NCBI GenBank assembly: GCA_020634415.1 | Contig: JACKBT010000030.1 | Coordinates: 1-56,109, forward strand | DNA from: Ardenticatenaceae bacterium | GTDB taxonomy: Bacteria; Chloroflexota; Anaerolineae; Promineifilales; Promineifilaceae | Length of the DNA stretch: 56,109 bases | Direction of reading: 5' to 3' | In this document: piece by piece, positions 16,943-25,650 of the stretch | How the letters are laid out: the number at the start of each line of letters is the position of its first letter | Position numbering within the stretch: position 1 is the first letter of the stretch | Made by a program: the position numbers and the translations under genes | Notes under the pieces: model-generated | Database searches by the model: none | Told to the model about the DNA's origin: nothing | What the model saw: only the letters and a program-made list of their open reading frames with translations

Positions 16943-17042
16943 CACATCCAACCAATTATCAACTTCTGCTACAGCGGATGACAACAGGCCTCACCCAACA
17001 ATCACCCCAACCCCATCTGTTGCCACCGAAAAAGGAAGGAAA

Positions 17043-18176
17043 ATGGTGCAAAATTCAGAGACAACAACCATAGAAACACAACTCAAACCTCAAGCCGAAG
17101 CGTCGTCCAGCCACATCAGCCACAAGCCCATCTGGCAGCGTATTGCCTGGGGCAAAGTCGGCATCTTCATGATCAGCCTCTTCTTATTTATTCTGGCAAT
17201 CACCCTCATGAAGGAAGGGGCACGGGATTTAGCCCCTCTGGTGCGTGACCGCTTTTCAGTAACGAACCCGGCCAACAGCCTGGGTTTTGGCTGGCTCTTC
17301 GCCTACAGCATCATGAGCGGCTCACCAGTGGCCGCCGCTGCCCTCGCTTTCTTTGATGCAGGTGTAATTGATCTGTTAAGCACCTTCACCATGATCACAG
17401 GCAGCCGTTTGGGAGCCAGTTTTATTGTCCTTTTCATCGGCTTCATCTACATCCTGCGCGGCCGTAATCGCGCCAACAGTCTGGGCATGGGGCTGCTTTC
17501 GCTCATTGTAACGGGAACCACTTATCTGGCGGCTCTGGTTGTAGGCGTTCTCCTCCTCAATTCCGGTCTTATTAATAATGTCCCCCTCCGCTCTGGAGCT
17601 ATCCTCAATTCCCTTACTGATTACGTTTTTGACCCCATCACGGCTTTTGCCCTGATGTATTTACCGACTTGGGCCTTATTTCTGGTCGGTTTGGGCATTA
17701 TTATTGTCAGCTTTAATCTGTTTGATAAATGTCTGCCCCAAATGGCTTTGAAGGAAAGCCAGGTTGGCAAATTGTCACGGTTGGTATACCGTCCCTGGGT
17801 TATGTTTATTTTGGGCGCGTCCATCACCATGATTTCGATGTCTGTGAGTGTGTCGTTGAGCATTTTGGTGCCGTTGAGCCAACGGGGTTTTGTGCGGCGC
17901 GAAAATGTGATTCCCTACATTATGGGTGCGAATATTACAACTTTTATAGACACGCTGTTTGCGGCCGTTTTGCTCAAAAATTCTTCCGCTCCTACCATTA
18001 TCCTGGCAGGGATGCTTAGTATAACTATTGTCTCATTGTTCATCTTGACCTTTATGTATCGTCCTTATGAGCGTGTGATTTTGGCTTGGGTGAATGGCAT
18101 TGCGGCCAGCAATCGTAATCTGGCTTTGTTTATGTTTACTATTTTGGTTATTCCCATTATTCTTTTGTTTGTTTAG
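17043..18176 (+). CDS. Na/phosphate cotransporter family membrane protein
   Basis: 377 residues with about nine hydrophobic helices after a ~40-residue soluble N-terminus. The inverted-repeat signature regions of the Na_Pi_cotrans (NptA-type) family are visible as ITGSRLGASFIVL in the first half and MGANITTFIDTLFAA in the second. The family imports phosphate with sodium. The C-terminal PhoU-like domain found in many bacterial homologues is absent. Start chosen at ATG 17043, with GGAAGGAAA upstream. The stop is followed by a strong AGGAGG and the next Usp gene only 9 bases on, so the two are co-transcribed. Confidence 0.82.
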   Translation: MVQNSETTTIETQLKPQAEASSSHISHKPIWQRIAWGKVGIFMISLFLFILAITLMKEGARDLAPLVRDRFSVTNPANSLGFGWLFAYSIMSGSPVAAAALAFFDAGVIDLLSTFTMITGSRLGASFIVLFIGFIYILRGRNRANSLGMGLLSLIVTGTTYLAALVVGVLLLNSGLINNVPLRSGAILNSLTDYVFDPITAFALMYLPTWALFLVGLGIIIVSFNLFDKCLPQMALKESQVGKLSRLVYRPWVMFILGASITMISMSVSVSLSILVPLSQRGFVRRENVIPYIMGANITTFIDTLFAAVLLKNSSAPTIILAGMLSITIVSLFILTFMYRPYERVILAWVNGIAASNRNLALFMFTILVIPIILLFV

Positions 18177-18185
18177 GAGGTTTTT

Positions 18186-19004
18186 ATGCGAATCCTTGTC
18201 GCTACTGGTGGTGCTAATCATTCGGATACGGCCGTTCTGCACGGCGCACACATTGCCCAATACACACACAGCAGCCTCACCCTGCTCACAGTCATCCGCC
18301 ATGAAGATGACAAACAGCAGGCCGCAGCCATCCTCACACGAGCGGCCAGCCTGGCGGCCCAACAGGCCATTACCGCCGAAAAGCGTGTTCGCGTGGGGCA
18401 GGTAGCAGCCGAAATTATTAAAGAGGCCAACAGTGGCAATTATGACCTGTTGGTGGTGGGCGAACGGCAAACGCACGGGTTCATGACTCGTTTTTTTGGG
18501 CCAACGGCCGATCGCATCATCGCCCATATGCCCTGCCCCATCATCATTGCCCACCAGGGCCATGCGGCCCCCAAACGGCTGTTGCTGTGTGAAGGCGGGC
18601 GTGACCCATCGCTGTTGGCACGAGTCATCGGCCGTTTAACCCCCTTACTCACCGCCAGCCAAGAACTCACCGTCCTCCATGTCATGTCCCAAATGGCCGC
18701 TGCTCCTGGCATTACCGGCTGGGAACTTCAAGCCGACGCGGGAACCCTAATGGCACAGCACACCCGCGAAGGCGAACTGCTAGAGCGGGATGCCCAAACC
18801 CTACAAATGCTGCCGGTACATCTGCAAACCAAAATCCGGCACGGCCTGGTTGTGGAGGAGATTCTGGCTGAGGCCAGCGGCGGTGACTACGATCTGGTCA
18901 TTATTGGCGCACATCAAGGCAGCAAGTGGGAACGTTTTTTGCTGGATGATCTGGCACACCGTATTGTCACCAAGAGCAATACATCTATTCTGATTGTCTC
19001 TTAG
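18186..19004 (+). CDS. Universal stress protein, tandem UspA domains
   Basis: 272 residues, two UspA domains (1-122 and 128-272). Domain 1 starts MRILVATGG and ends DLLVVGERQTHGFMTRFFG ... CPIIIAH; domain 2 has DLVIIGAHQGSKWERFLLDD and ends TSILIVS. The glycine pattern after VIIGAH fits the ATP-binding type better than the upstream Usp-like protein does. A strong AGGAGG ribosome-binding site (18176-18181) overlaps the symporter stop, so expression is coupled to it. Pairing of Usp proteins with ion or phosphate carriers is common, and a regulatory role on the transporter is plausible but unproven. Confidence 0.88.
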   Translation: MRILVATGGANHSDTAVLHGAHIAQYTHSSLTLLTVIRHEDDKQQAAAILTRAASLAAQQAITAEKRVRVGQVAAEIIKEANSGNYDLLVVGERQTHGFMTRFFGPTADRIIAHMPCPIIIAHQGHAAPKRLLLCEGGRDPSLLARVIGRLTPLLTASQELTVLHVMSQMAAAPGITGWELQADAGTLMAQHTREGELLERDAQTLQMLPVHLQTKIRHGLVVEEILAEASGGDYDLVIIGAHQGSKWERFLLDDLAHRIVTKSNTSILIVS

Positions 19005-19012
19005 CCGGTAAA

Positions 19013-19056
19013 GGGGTTGGGGGTTGGGGAACGGCCGTTTCCCCCTCCCCAACCCC
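19013..19056. terminator. Bidirectional hairpin between convergent genes
   Basis: GGGGTTGGGGG-type left arm and CCCAACCCC right arm, with AACGGCCGTT at the loop. It separates the plus-strand Usp gene from the minus-strand ligase gene. No T-tract on either side, so intrinsic termination is only probable. Confidence 0.55.
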
Positions 19057-21035
19057 TATGCGTCCAACCGAGTGGCAAAATCCACAAAATAATCCATCGC
19101 CTCTGGGTTGCGCATCGCACCAGGGTTAGCCGCCTTGCCCACCGCCATCCCCAACAAAATCTTGCGAATTGGCACTTCCATCTTCTTACCACTCAGCGTA
19201 TACGGCACTTGCTCAATCTGGAAAATCTCATTTGGCACATGACGCGGCGACACATCGCTGCGCAATTTCTGTTTAATGCGCCCCTGCAAAGCCTCATCCA
19301 GTTCAACGCCTTCCCGCAGCACCACAAACAAGGGCATATAAGATTCCCGCCCCAGCAGTTCCAAATCTATAATGAGGCTGTCCAGCACTTCCTCGAAGGA
19401 TTCAACGGCCGTATAAATCTCACTCGTCCCCATGCGGATGCCCTGGCGGTTGATGGTGGAATCGGAACGGCCGTAAATCACACAACCGCCCCGCTCGTTA
19501 AACAAAATCCAATCCCCATGCCGCCACACCCCAGGGAACATCTCAAAATAGCTCTCCGTATAACGCACCATCCCCGGATCATTCCAAAAATAAAGCGGCA
19601 TCGAAGGCATCGGCTCCACAATCACCAACTCACCCACCTCATTCACCACCGGCTCACCATCTTCATTCCAGGCTTGCACCTTGGCTCCCAGCGATGGCCC
19701 TTGAATCTCGCCTGCGTAAATCGGCCGTATGCGGCAGCCCCCCACAAACGCCGTACACAAATCCGTGCCCCCACTCAGTGACTCCAACGCCAAATGCTCA
19801 TTCACATTCTCGTAAATCCAGGCAAAACCGGGCAAACTCAGCGGCGATCCCGTCGAACCCACCGCCCGAATCCGCGACAAATCAAACTGCTCATTCGGCT
19901 TAATCTCCGCCTTCATACAAGCACTCACATACGCCGCCGACGTGCCAAAATAGGTCATTCCGCTCGCCTCCGCCAACTGCCACAACGCATTCATATCAGG
20001 ATACCCCGGACTGCCATTGTACAAAATCACCGACGCGCCAGAGAGCAAACTGCCCACAATATAGTTCCACATCATCCAGCCCGTGCTGCTAAACCAAAAA
20101 AAGCGATCCGTCGGCTTCAAATCATTATGAAACACCGTATTCTTAAAATGTTCCAGCAAAATGCCGCCATGCCCCTGCACAATTGGCTTGGGCAGCCCCG
20201 TCGTCCCCGACGAATAAAGCACCCACAGGGGATGATCAAACGGCACTTGTTCAAATTCCACTTTGGCTGATGGGGTCACAGCGGCCAAAGCCTCCTCCCA
20301 CAACACCGTATTCGCCAAACCCGCCGTAGTCGCCGCCAAATGGGGGATCAAAATGGTCTTTTCCAATGTGGGCAACGAGGCTTGCAACTCTGCCACCACA
20401 CCCCGCCGGTCAAAGGCTTTACCGCCATAGTTATACCCATCTACTGCCAACAGCACCTTCGGCTCAATCTGCGTAAAGCGATCCAACACACTCCGTGCCC
20501 CAAAATCGGGCGAGCAGCTTGACCAGATTGCCCCCAAACTGGCGGCAGCAAAAAAGGCCACCAAGGTTTGCGGGATATTGGGCAGATAAGCCACGACGCG
20601 ATCCCCACGCTGCACACCCATTGCTCGCAGGAATTGCGCTAGCCGGTTGGTCTGTTCGGCAACCTCAGCCCAACTCACAGCAACCAGCGGTTCATCTTCG
20701 GCCTTGTAGTGGAGAATCGGCCGTTCGTCCGTCGCCTTCGCAAAAATATTCTCCACATAATTAAGCCGCGCCCCCACAAACCACTCTGCTCCTGGCATCT
20801 CTCGCTTCGGCAAAATCGCCTCTGGCGGCTGCGAGGCTTTAATTTGAAAGTAATGCCACAAACTGTGCCAAAAATCAGCCACATTATCCACTGACCACTG
20901 CCACAAATCAGGATAGTTATCAAAATGCAGGTTTCTATGTTGGCCCAGCCAGCGCATGTAATGGGTTAAATTGGCCTTCTCAATCACTTCGGGGGTTGGC
21001 TGCCATAACAGATCGCCTTCTGTAATTTGGCTCAT
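19056..21035 (-). CDS. aacS: Acetoacetyl-CoA synthetase
   Basis: 659 residues, typical of acetoacetate-CoA ligase (EC 6.2.1.16) of the ANL adenylate-forming family. The protein begins with the family N-terminal block (LLWQPTPEVIEKANLTHYMR, WSVDNVADFWHSLWHYF). It has the AMP-binding P-loop YSSGTTGLPKPIVQGHGG, the A4/A5 region GWMMWNYIVGSLLSGA, the hinge GRSDSTINRQGIRMG, and the catalytic lysine region LSGKKMEVPIRKIL near the C-terminus. It activates acetoacetate with ATP and CoA, linking ketone-body or polyester breakdown to acetyl-CoA. It is transcribed divergently from the lipoprotein gene at 21160. Confidence 0.93.
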   Translation of the reverse strand: MSQITEGDLLWQPTPEVIEKANLTHYMRWLGQHRNLHFDNYPDLWQWSVDNVADFWHSLWHYFQIKASQPPEAILPKREMPGAEWFVGARLNYVENIFAKATDERPILHYKAEDEPLVAVSWAEVAEQTNRLAQFLRAMGVQRGDRVVAYLPNIPQTLVAFFAAASLGAIWSSCSPDFGARSVLDRFTQIEPKVLLAVDGYNYGGKAFDRRGVVAELQASLPTLEKTILIPHLAATTAGLANTVLWEEALAAVTPSAKVEFEQVPFDHPLWVLYSSGTTGLPKPIVQGHGGILLEHFKNTVFHNDLKPTDRFFWFSSTGWMMWNYIVGSLLSGASVILYNGSPGYPDMNALWQLAEASGMTYFGTSAAYVSACMKAEIKPNEQFDLSRIRAVGSTGSPLSLPGFAWIYENVNEHLALESLSGGTDLCTAFVGGCRIRPIYAGEIQGPSLGAKVQAWNEDGEPVVNEVGELVIVEPMPSMPLYFWNDPGMVRYTESYFEMFPGVWRHGDWILFNERGGCVIYGRSDSTINRQGIRMGTSEIYTAVESFEEVLDSLIIDLELLGRESYMPLFVVLREGVELDEALQGRIKQKLRSDVSPRHVPNEIFQIEQVPYTLSGKKMEVPIRKILLGMAVGKAANPGAMRNPEAMDYFVDFATRLDA

Positions 21036-21159
21036 GGTTCACTCCGTTTGGTGGGTTTTGGGGTAATGATACAGGGGGGAACGGCCGTTGGCAAAGCTGG
21101 TACACAAGCCCTTTCTAGCTATACTACAAACACGTTTCAAGAGTTTAGTGGAGGTTATG

Positions 21160-23457
21160 ATGGACAAGTACACGGGTCTGGAGAACACACGATTAACCTG
21201 TTTTTTATTCCCATTAATGATTACCCTTGCATTGGCAAACATCGGTTGCACAATAGACAAGGAAATTGTGGTGGTGACGCGCCCGACAATAGTAGCAACA
21301 ACGGCCGTTTCCACCCCTATCCCACCCTCTCCATCTCAAGAATCAAGTCCCCCTACCCCTTCCGGCTTAAGCCTACCCAATCCTATGTCCTTGTTGCCAG
21401 GAATGCTCTATTGGGGAAGTGACGGCACAGGCACTTGGCTGGTAGATGCCAACAGCCAACAAAATAAACTTTCAGAGCTTGTGATAGTCCCCAAATTTTG
21501 GGTTGATGCCAACAAATTCATCTATCTTGATAACAAAGATTTATGGGAAATAGACAAAAATAGCAGCGAGCAAACTCACATATTCTCGTTTTCAAGCTTT
21601 GACTCTTGGTACTATTGGTCTGCGAAAACTGGCGTTGTTTGGTTTTTGGACACTACCAATCTAGACAACGAAGAATTACATATAGGCAAACTGAAGATGG
21701 TAGATAGGTTAGGGAATGTGCTTGACCTAAGCGATGGTTATTTGTCTCACGTTCCTGCAATTACCCCCGATGAAAAAGGCATTGCCTTTGACGAAGACCG
21801 CTCACCAACAATATACCGCCTAGAAAGTGGCATACAACGGTTCAATCTCATAGATTATGGCCTTGCTCCAGAATTAGATTTCTACAAGCCAGTCTGGTCT
21901 CCAAATGGACAGTTAATAGCATGGGGAGTTCATGACCCCACAAAAGATGTCTATAGTCTTGTAATCCTTGACGCAGCGGCAAAGACAGCTCAAAGTCTCC
22001 TGCTAGACGAGAATCCACATAGATATATTAATGAGATATATTGGAATCCGACCAGTGATAAATTACTCGCGTTACGCGCTAAAAACGAATCAGATATAAC
22101 TCTATATGATAGTTGGATGATCGACTTAAAAACAGAGGAAATAACTTTTACTGGCCCAATTATCGAAGCTGCATGGTCCCCAAACGGTGAGTGGTTAGCC
22201 TATATCAATGAAGAGACAGTAGGAGAGCCTTACGATAGTGTGTGGGTGATGCAAGTAGCTGAGCATGAACAATATCATCTGGGTTATGGAGAAGGTTTGG
22301 TTTGGAGTCCTGACGGCCGTTACGTAACCTTTTGTAATCTGGAAGCATGGGAGGAAGAAAACTCTGCTGCGAACTGGATAGCTACCGCCGAAAACGATTG
22401 GCTGCCTGTCCCTATGGATTTTGGTTATCAAGAGGGTTGTGTCAATCTACAATGGCTAAACCTTGAGCAACCTGACATCGTCAATTATATTTTGCCACAA
22501 CTGCCAGCCTCAACCACATTAATTACAACCCCTATTTTGCCTACAGCAACTGCTAATGGCCCGACTACCTGTAACTTATATCGGTCTGGCGGGCTAACAC
22601 CGCCTCCTATGCTGCCACCTGTATGTAATGAAGTACTTCCCGTATACGAAGAGCAAGGATATTGCTCTTGTGGTATTTTCCAGGTCTCACCAGATGGCAA
22701 ATGGTTCGCATTTTCGATGGGCGACGACTACATCACTGGCAATATTGCACAACTTGGTCTCATTAACCTGCAAACTGGGGAAGTCCAACAGAATATTGGC
22801 GGCACAGGCATTATGCGTTTTCTCCCCAATGACGAACGGCTTGTTTACAATTCCTGGGGTGAAGGTGGCGAAATATGGTGGGGAGATTCGTCAACTGGTG
22901 AAACTATGCGTCTAGGTAGTGATGGTCGTGTCGTTTGGAATGCCAACGAAACTGCATTTGCCGTAGAAGTTTCGCCGTATGTAGGTATGGCTGGTGCAGT
23001 TTGGGGATATAATCTCGCCAGTCACAACCTTTTCTTACCACAGAACTGGGCGGCCGATAGTCAGCCAACTTGGACACCAGATGGCACACATCTTTTGTAC
23101 CAACATCAAGCCATTACAGTGACTCAAGAATATTCTACAACCCTTGGGCCAAAAGAAGTTCGTCTGGTAGACGCAGTGAGTGGCGCGACACAAACCATTT
23201 TAAGTGATCCTGGTTATCATTATCAGATTTGTGCCAGTGGGTGTCTTTGGGCTGAAGATTGGCTTCAGGTGCGTCGTTTTCAGTATACGCCCACTACGGT
23301 TCAATTTGAGGACTATAGCAATCTCGGTTATAGGTGCAGTTGGTATGGTGAAGACTGTGGTGGCATCCCTGAATGGCTAGCTCTAAACTGGCGTACCGGA
23401 CAAATTCTTCCCTGGGAAGAGGTGGCCCCTTTGTCACCTTCATCTCTAAAACCGTAG
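21160..23457 (+). CDS. Lipoprotein with WD40/PD40-like beta-propeller
   Basis: 765 residues from ATG 21160, 5 bases after GTGGAGG; ATG 21157 is also possible, and the frame extends upstream to 21088 without a ribosome-binding site. A signal peptide (FLFPLMITLALANIGC) ends in a lipobox-like ANIGC, so the mature protein should be lipid-anchored outside the membrane. A Ser/Pro/Thr-rich linker follows, then repeated propeller blades with the PD40/TolB-like pattern WSPNGQLIAWG, WSPNGEWLAYI, WSPDGRYVTF, VSPDGKWFAF and WTPDGTHLLYQ. Such proteins bind ligands or partners; the target is unknown. The upstream spacer has a -10-like TATACT at 21120. Confidence 0.78.
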   Translation: MDKYTGLENTRLTCFLFPLMITLALANIGCTIDKEIVVVTRPTIVATTAVSTPIPPSPSQESSPPTPSGLSLPNPMSLLPGMLYWGSDGTGTWLVDANSQQNKLSELVIVPKFWVDANKFIYLDNKDLWEIDKNSSEQTHIFSFSSFDSWYYWSAKTGVVWFLDTTNLDNEELHIGKLKMVDRLGNVLDLSDGYLSHVPAITPDEKGIAFDEDRSPTIYRLESGIQRFNLIDYGLAPELDFYKPVWSPNGQLIAWGVHDPTKDVYSLVILDAAAKTAQSLLLDENPHRYINEIYWNPTSDKLLALRAKNESDITLYDSWMIDLKTEEITFTGPIIEAAWSPNGEWLAYINEETVGEPYDSVWVMQVAEHEQYHLGYGEGLVWSPDGRYVTFCNLEAWEEENSAANWIATAENDWLPVPMDFGYQEGCVNLQWLNLEQPDIVNYILPQLPASTTLITTPILPTATANGPTTCNLYRSGGLTPPPMLPPVCNEVLPVYEEQGYCSCGIFQVSPDGKWFAFSMGDDYITGNIAQLGLINLQTGEVQQNIGGTGIMRFLPNDERLVYNSWGEGGEIWWGDSSTGETMRLGSDGRVVWNANETAFAVEVSPYVGMAGAVWGYNLASHNLFLPQNWAADSQPTWTPDGTHLLYQHQAITVTQEYSTTLGPKEVRLVDAVSGATQTILSDPGYHYQICASGCLWAEDWLQVRRFQYTPTTVQFEDYSNLGYRCSWYGEDCGGIPEWLALNWRTGQILPWEEVAPLSPSSLKP

Positions 23458-23499
23458 GTTCGCACAATTACACCGTAAGCAGAATAAGGAGATTTGATA

Positions 23500-24009
23500 A
23501 TGGAAGTACACGAAGCCATCCGCACCAAACGCGCCATCCGGCACTACACCGACGAACCCATCCCCACTGAACACATCCACACCATCCTCAACGCGGGCCG
23601 CCTCAGTCAATCCGCCAAAAACCTACAGCCCTGGCACTTCGTCGCCATTCAGAATCGTGAACGTTTGCGACAGTTGGCAGAAGTGGGCAAGTTCTCGTCG
23701 TTTTTGGGCGAAGCCGCGCTGGGGCTAGTCATTCTCACACCCGATCCCACCGAACGTTTCCAGATTTTGTTTGATGCGGGGCAAACGGCCGCTTACATGC
23801 AACTGGCCGCTTGGGAACTAGGCATCGGTTCCTGCCTCACCACATCCTACAATCGTGATGGGGTACGAGAACTGTTGGGCCACCCTGATGACATTCAGGT
23901 GCGAATTGCCATTGGCTTTGGCTATCCCCACCCAGATCGGCCGCGCTTTTCGGGGAGCAGCAGAGGCAGACGGCCGTTTGAAGATGTCGTACATTGGGAA
24001 ACCTGGTAA
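23500..24009 (+). CDS. Nitroreductase family protein
   Basis: 169 residues from ATG 23500, with AAGGAG about 8 bases upstream; a TTG at 23494 is less likely. The N-terminal FMN-phosphate-binding motif is AIRTKRAIRHYTDEPIP, followed by AGRLSQSAKNLQPWHFVAI and the C-terminal helix/loop GIGSCLTTSYNRDGVRELLG with FGYPHPDRP. Members are FMN-dependent NAD(P)H oxidoreductases acting on nitro compounds, quinones or enones. Substrate cannot be told from sequence. It is separated by 18 bp from paaK, with which it probably shares a transcript. Confidence 0.9.
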   Translation: MEVHEAIRTKRAIRHYTDEPIPTEHIHTILNAGRLSQSAKNLQPWHFVAIQNRERLRQLAEVGKFSSFLGEAALGLVILTPDPTERFQILFDAGQTAAYMQLAAWELGIGSCLTTSYNRDGVRELLGHPDDIQVRIAIGFGYPHPDRPRFSGSSRGRRPFEDVVHWETW

Positions 24010-24027
24010 ACACACAAGGAGAGCAAA

Positions 24028-25371
24028 ATGATTTGGAACGAAGCAATTGAACTCATGTCCCGCCCCCAGCTAGAAACATTGCAAAGCGAACGGCTAGCCA
24101 AACTCGCCGCTTACGTCTACGAGCGCGTCCCCTTCTATCGGCAAAAATTCGACCAGTCAGGCATCAGCCCCAACGACATCAAAGATTTACGCGACCTCAC
24201 TAAACTGCCCTTCACCCGCAAAAGCGATTTGCGCGACAACTACCCCTTTGGCCTCTTTGCCGTGCCGCGTTCGGAAATCATCCGCATTCATGCCTCCTCC
24301 GGCACAACCGGCAAACCCACCGTTGTCGGTTACACCCGCCACGACATCGAGATTTGGGCCGAAGTGTGCGCCCGCTGCTTCGCCCTCAGCGGTGCCCAGC
24401 CAGGTGATATGTTCCAAAACGCCTATGGCTATGGCCTCTTCACCGGCGGTTTGGGCATGCACTACGGCGCGGAGAAGATGGGGCTGGCCGTTGTGCCTGT
24501 TTCCGGCGGCAACACGGCGCGGCAAATCATGCTCCTGCAAGATTTCCAAACCAATATCATGGCCTGCACCCCCTCCTACGCCCTCACCCTGGCCGATGCT
24601 CTGGAAGAAGCCGGGGTGAATCTCACCAATTTACCCGTGCGCTCCTTCATTTTGGGAGCAGAACCCTGGACCGACGAGATGCGGACAGAGATTGAGGCCA
24701 AGTTACACGCCCACGCCGTCAACATCTATGGACTCAGCGAAATCATCGGGCCGGGTGTTTCCAATGAATCCGTCAAGGCCAAAAATGGCTTGCATATTAT
24801 GGAAGACCATTTCTTGCCCGAGATTGTAGACCCCAACAGTGGCGACCCGCTGCCGGATGGGCAGGTTGGCGAATTGACCTTCACCACATTGACCAAAGAG
24901 GCTATGCCAGTCATTCGTTACCGCACTGGCGATTTATGCTCCATCACGCGAGAGCCGTGCCAAAAGACAGGGCGTACTCTGGCCCGCATGAGCCGTATTC
25001 TGGGGCGCACAGATGATATGTTGATTATTCGGGGGGTGAATGTGTTCCCCTCACAAATTGAGGGGGTGTTGGTGGGGATGGAACATGTATCGCCGCATCA
25101 TCGGGTGGTGGTCACGCGAGACGGCCGTCTCGACACCCTCGAAGTTCAAGTAGAAGTCACCGAACCCTTCTTCCGCCACATTGGCGAAGACGTATTTGCC
25201 GGCCACCCCGAAAGCGGCGTAGGCGATGTACGGGGCCTGGAAAGCAAAATCTATCATAAATTGAACGAGACCTTGGGACTGAGCGTAAAAGTCACCCTGT
25301 TAGCACCAGGGCAGGCTCCCCGCAGCGAGGGTGGCAAACTGCGCCGCGTAGACGACAGACGCAATCTGTAA
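24028..25371 (+). CDS. paaK: Phenylacetate-CoA ligase
   Basis: 447 residues, the usual PaaK length, with AAGGAG before the ATG. It has RLAKLAAYVYERVPFYRQKF at the N-terminus, the AMP-binding loop ASSGTTGKPTVVGY, YGLSEIIGPGVSNE, the hinge GRTDDMLIIRGVNVFPSQIE, and a C-terminal domain with K in the segment SEGGKLRRV. It activates phenylacetate (or a related aryl acid) to its CoA thioester with ATP, the entry to aerobic or anaerobic aromatic degradation. No other paa genes are nearby, so the ligase may serve another aryl or indole-acetate substrate. Confidence 0.92.
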   Translation: MIWNEAIELMSRPQLETLQSERLAKLAAYVYERVPFYRQKFDQSGISPNDIKDLRDLTKLPFTRKSDLRDNYPFGLFAVPRSEIIRIHASSGTTGKPTVVGYTRHDIEIWAEVCARCFALSGAQPGDMFQNAYGYGLFTGGLGMHYGAEKMGLAVVPVSGGNTARQIMLLQDFQTNIMACTPSYALTLADALEEAGVNLTNLPVRSFILGAEPWTDEMRTEIEAKLHAHAVNIYGLSEIIGPGVSNESVKAKNGLHIMEDHFLPEIVDPNSGDPLPDGQVGELTFTTLTKEAMPVIRYRTGDLCSITREPCQKTGRTLARMSRILGRTDDMLIIRGVNVFPSQIEGVLVGMEHVSPHHRVVVTRDGRLDTLEVQVEVTEPFFRHIGEDVFAGHPESGVGDVRGLESKIYHKLNETLGLSVKVTLLAPGQAPRSEGGKLRRVDDRRNL

Positions 25372-25373
25372 AA

Positions 25374-25538
25374 TCAATAGGCGCGGCCAGGGCGAATCTT
25401 TTTGCGGCGAATTTCCGCCTCCATTTCCCGATGCCAGCTCTCCACCTTAGGCTGATCTTGCAGCGCCAACAGTTTGGTCGCCGTGTCTTTGTGTATCTGG
25501 TTCTTTTTGCTAATCGCTACTCGTTTCAAAAGCGTCAT
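25374..25538 (-). CDS. Small hypothetical protein, 54 aa
   Basis: A 54-codon minus-strand frame that begins with MTLLKRVAISKKNQIHKD and ends RRKKIRPGRAY. A ribosome-binding site GAGGTG lies 7 bases before the ATG. The product is basic and probably helical. It lies in the otherwise empty 279-bp spacer between paaK (convergent, 2 bp apart) and the aminotransferase gene. I recognise no family. Confidence 0.5.
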   Translation of the reverse strand: MTLLKRVAISKKNQIHKDTATKLLALQDQPKVESWHREMEAEIRRKKIRPGRAY

Positions 25539-25650
25539 CGTCAATCACCTCATCACTTGTGCTGACCACATAACGCCTTATACGCGGCAATGGTTCCCTT
25601 GTCGCAAAATTAGGGGCTGGGTTAAGCTTCAGCTAACGTTTTGGTGAAGG

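Noticed and set aside
16942..17042. Continuous larger fusion of the Usp-like gene with the symporter
   Set aside because: There is a stop at 16940-16942 and a separate ribosome-binding site before 17043.
19017..20270. Plus-strand open frames opposite the acetoacetyl-CoA synthetase
   Set aside because: Composition is rich in His, Arg and Pro, as expected from the complement of a high-GC gene; the real gene has full family motifs.
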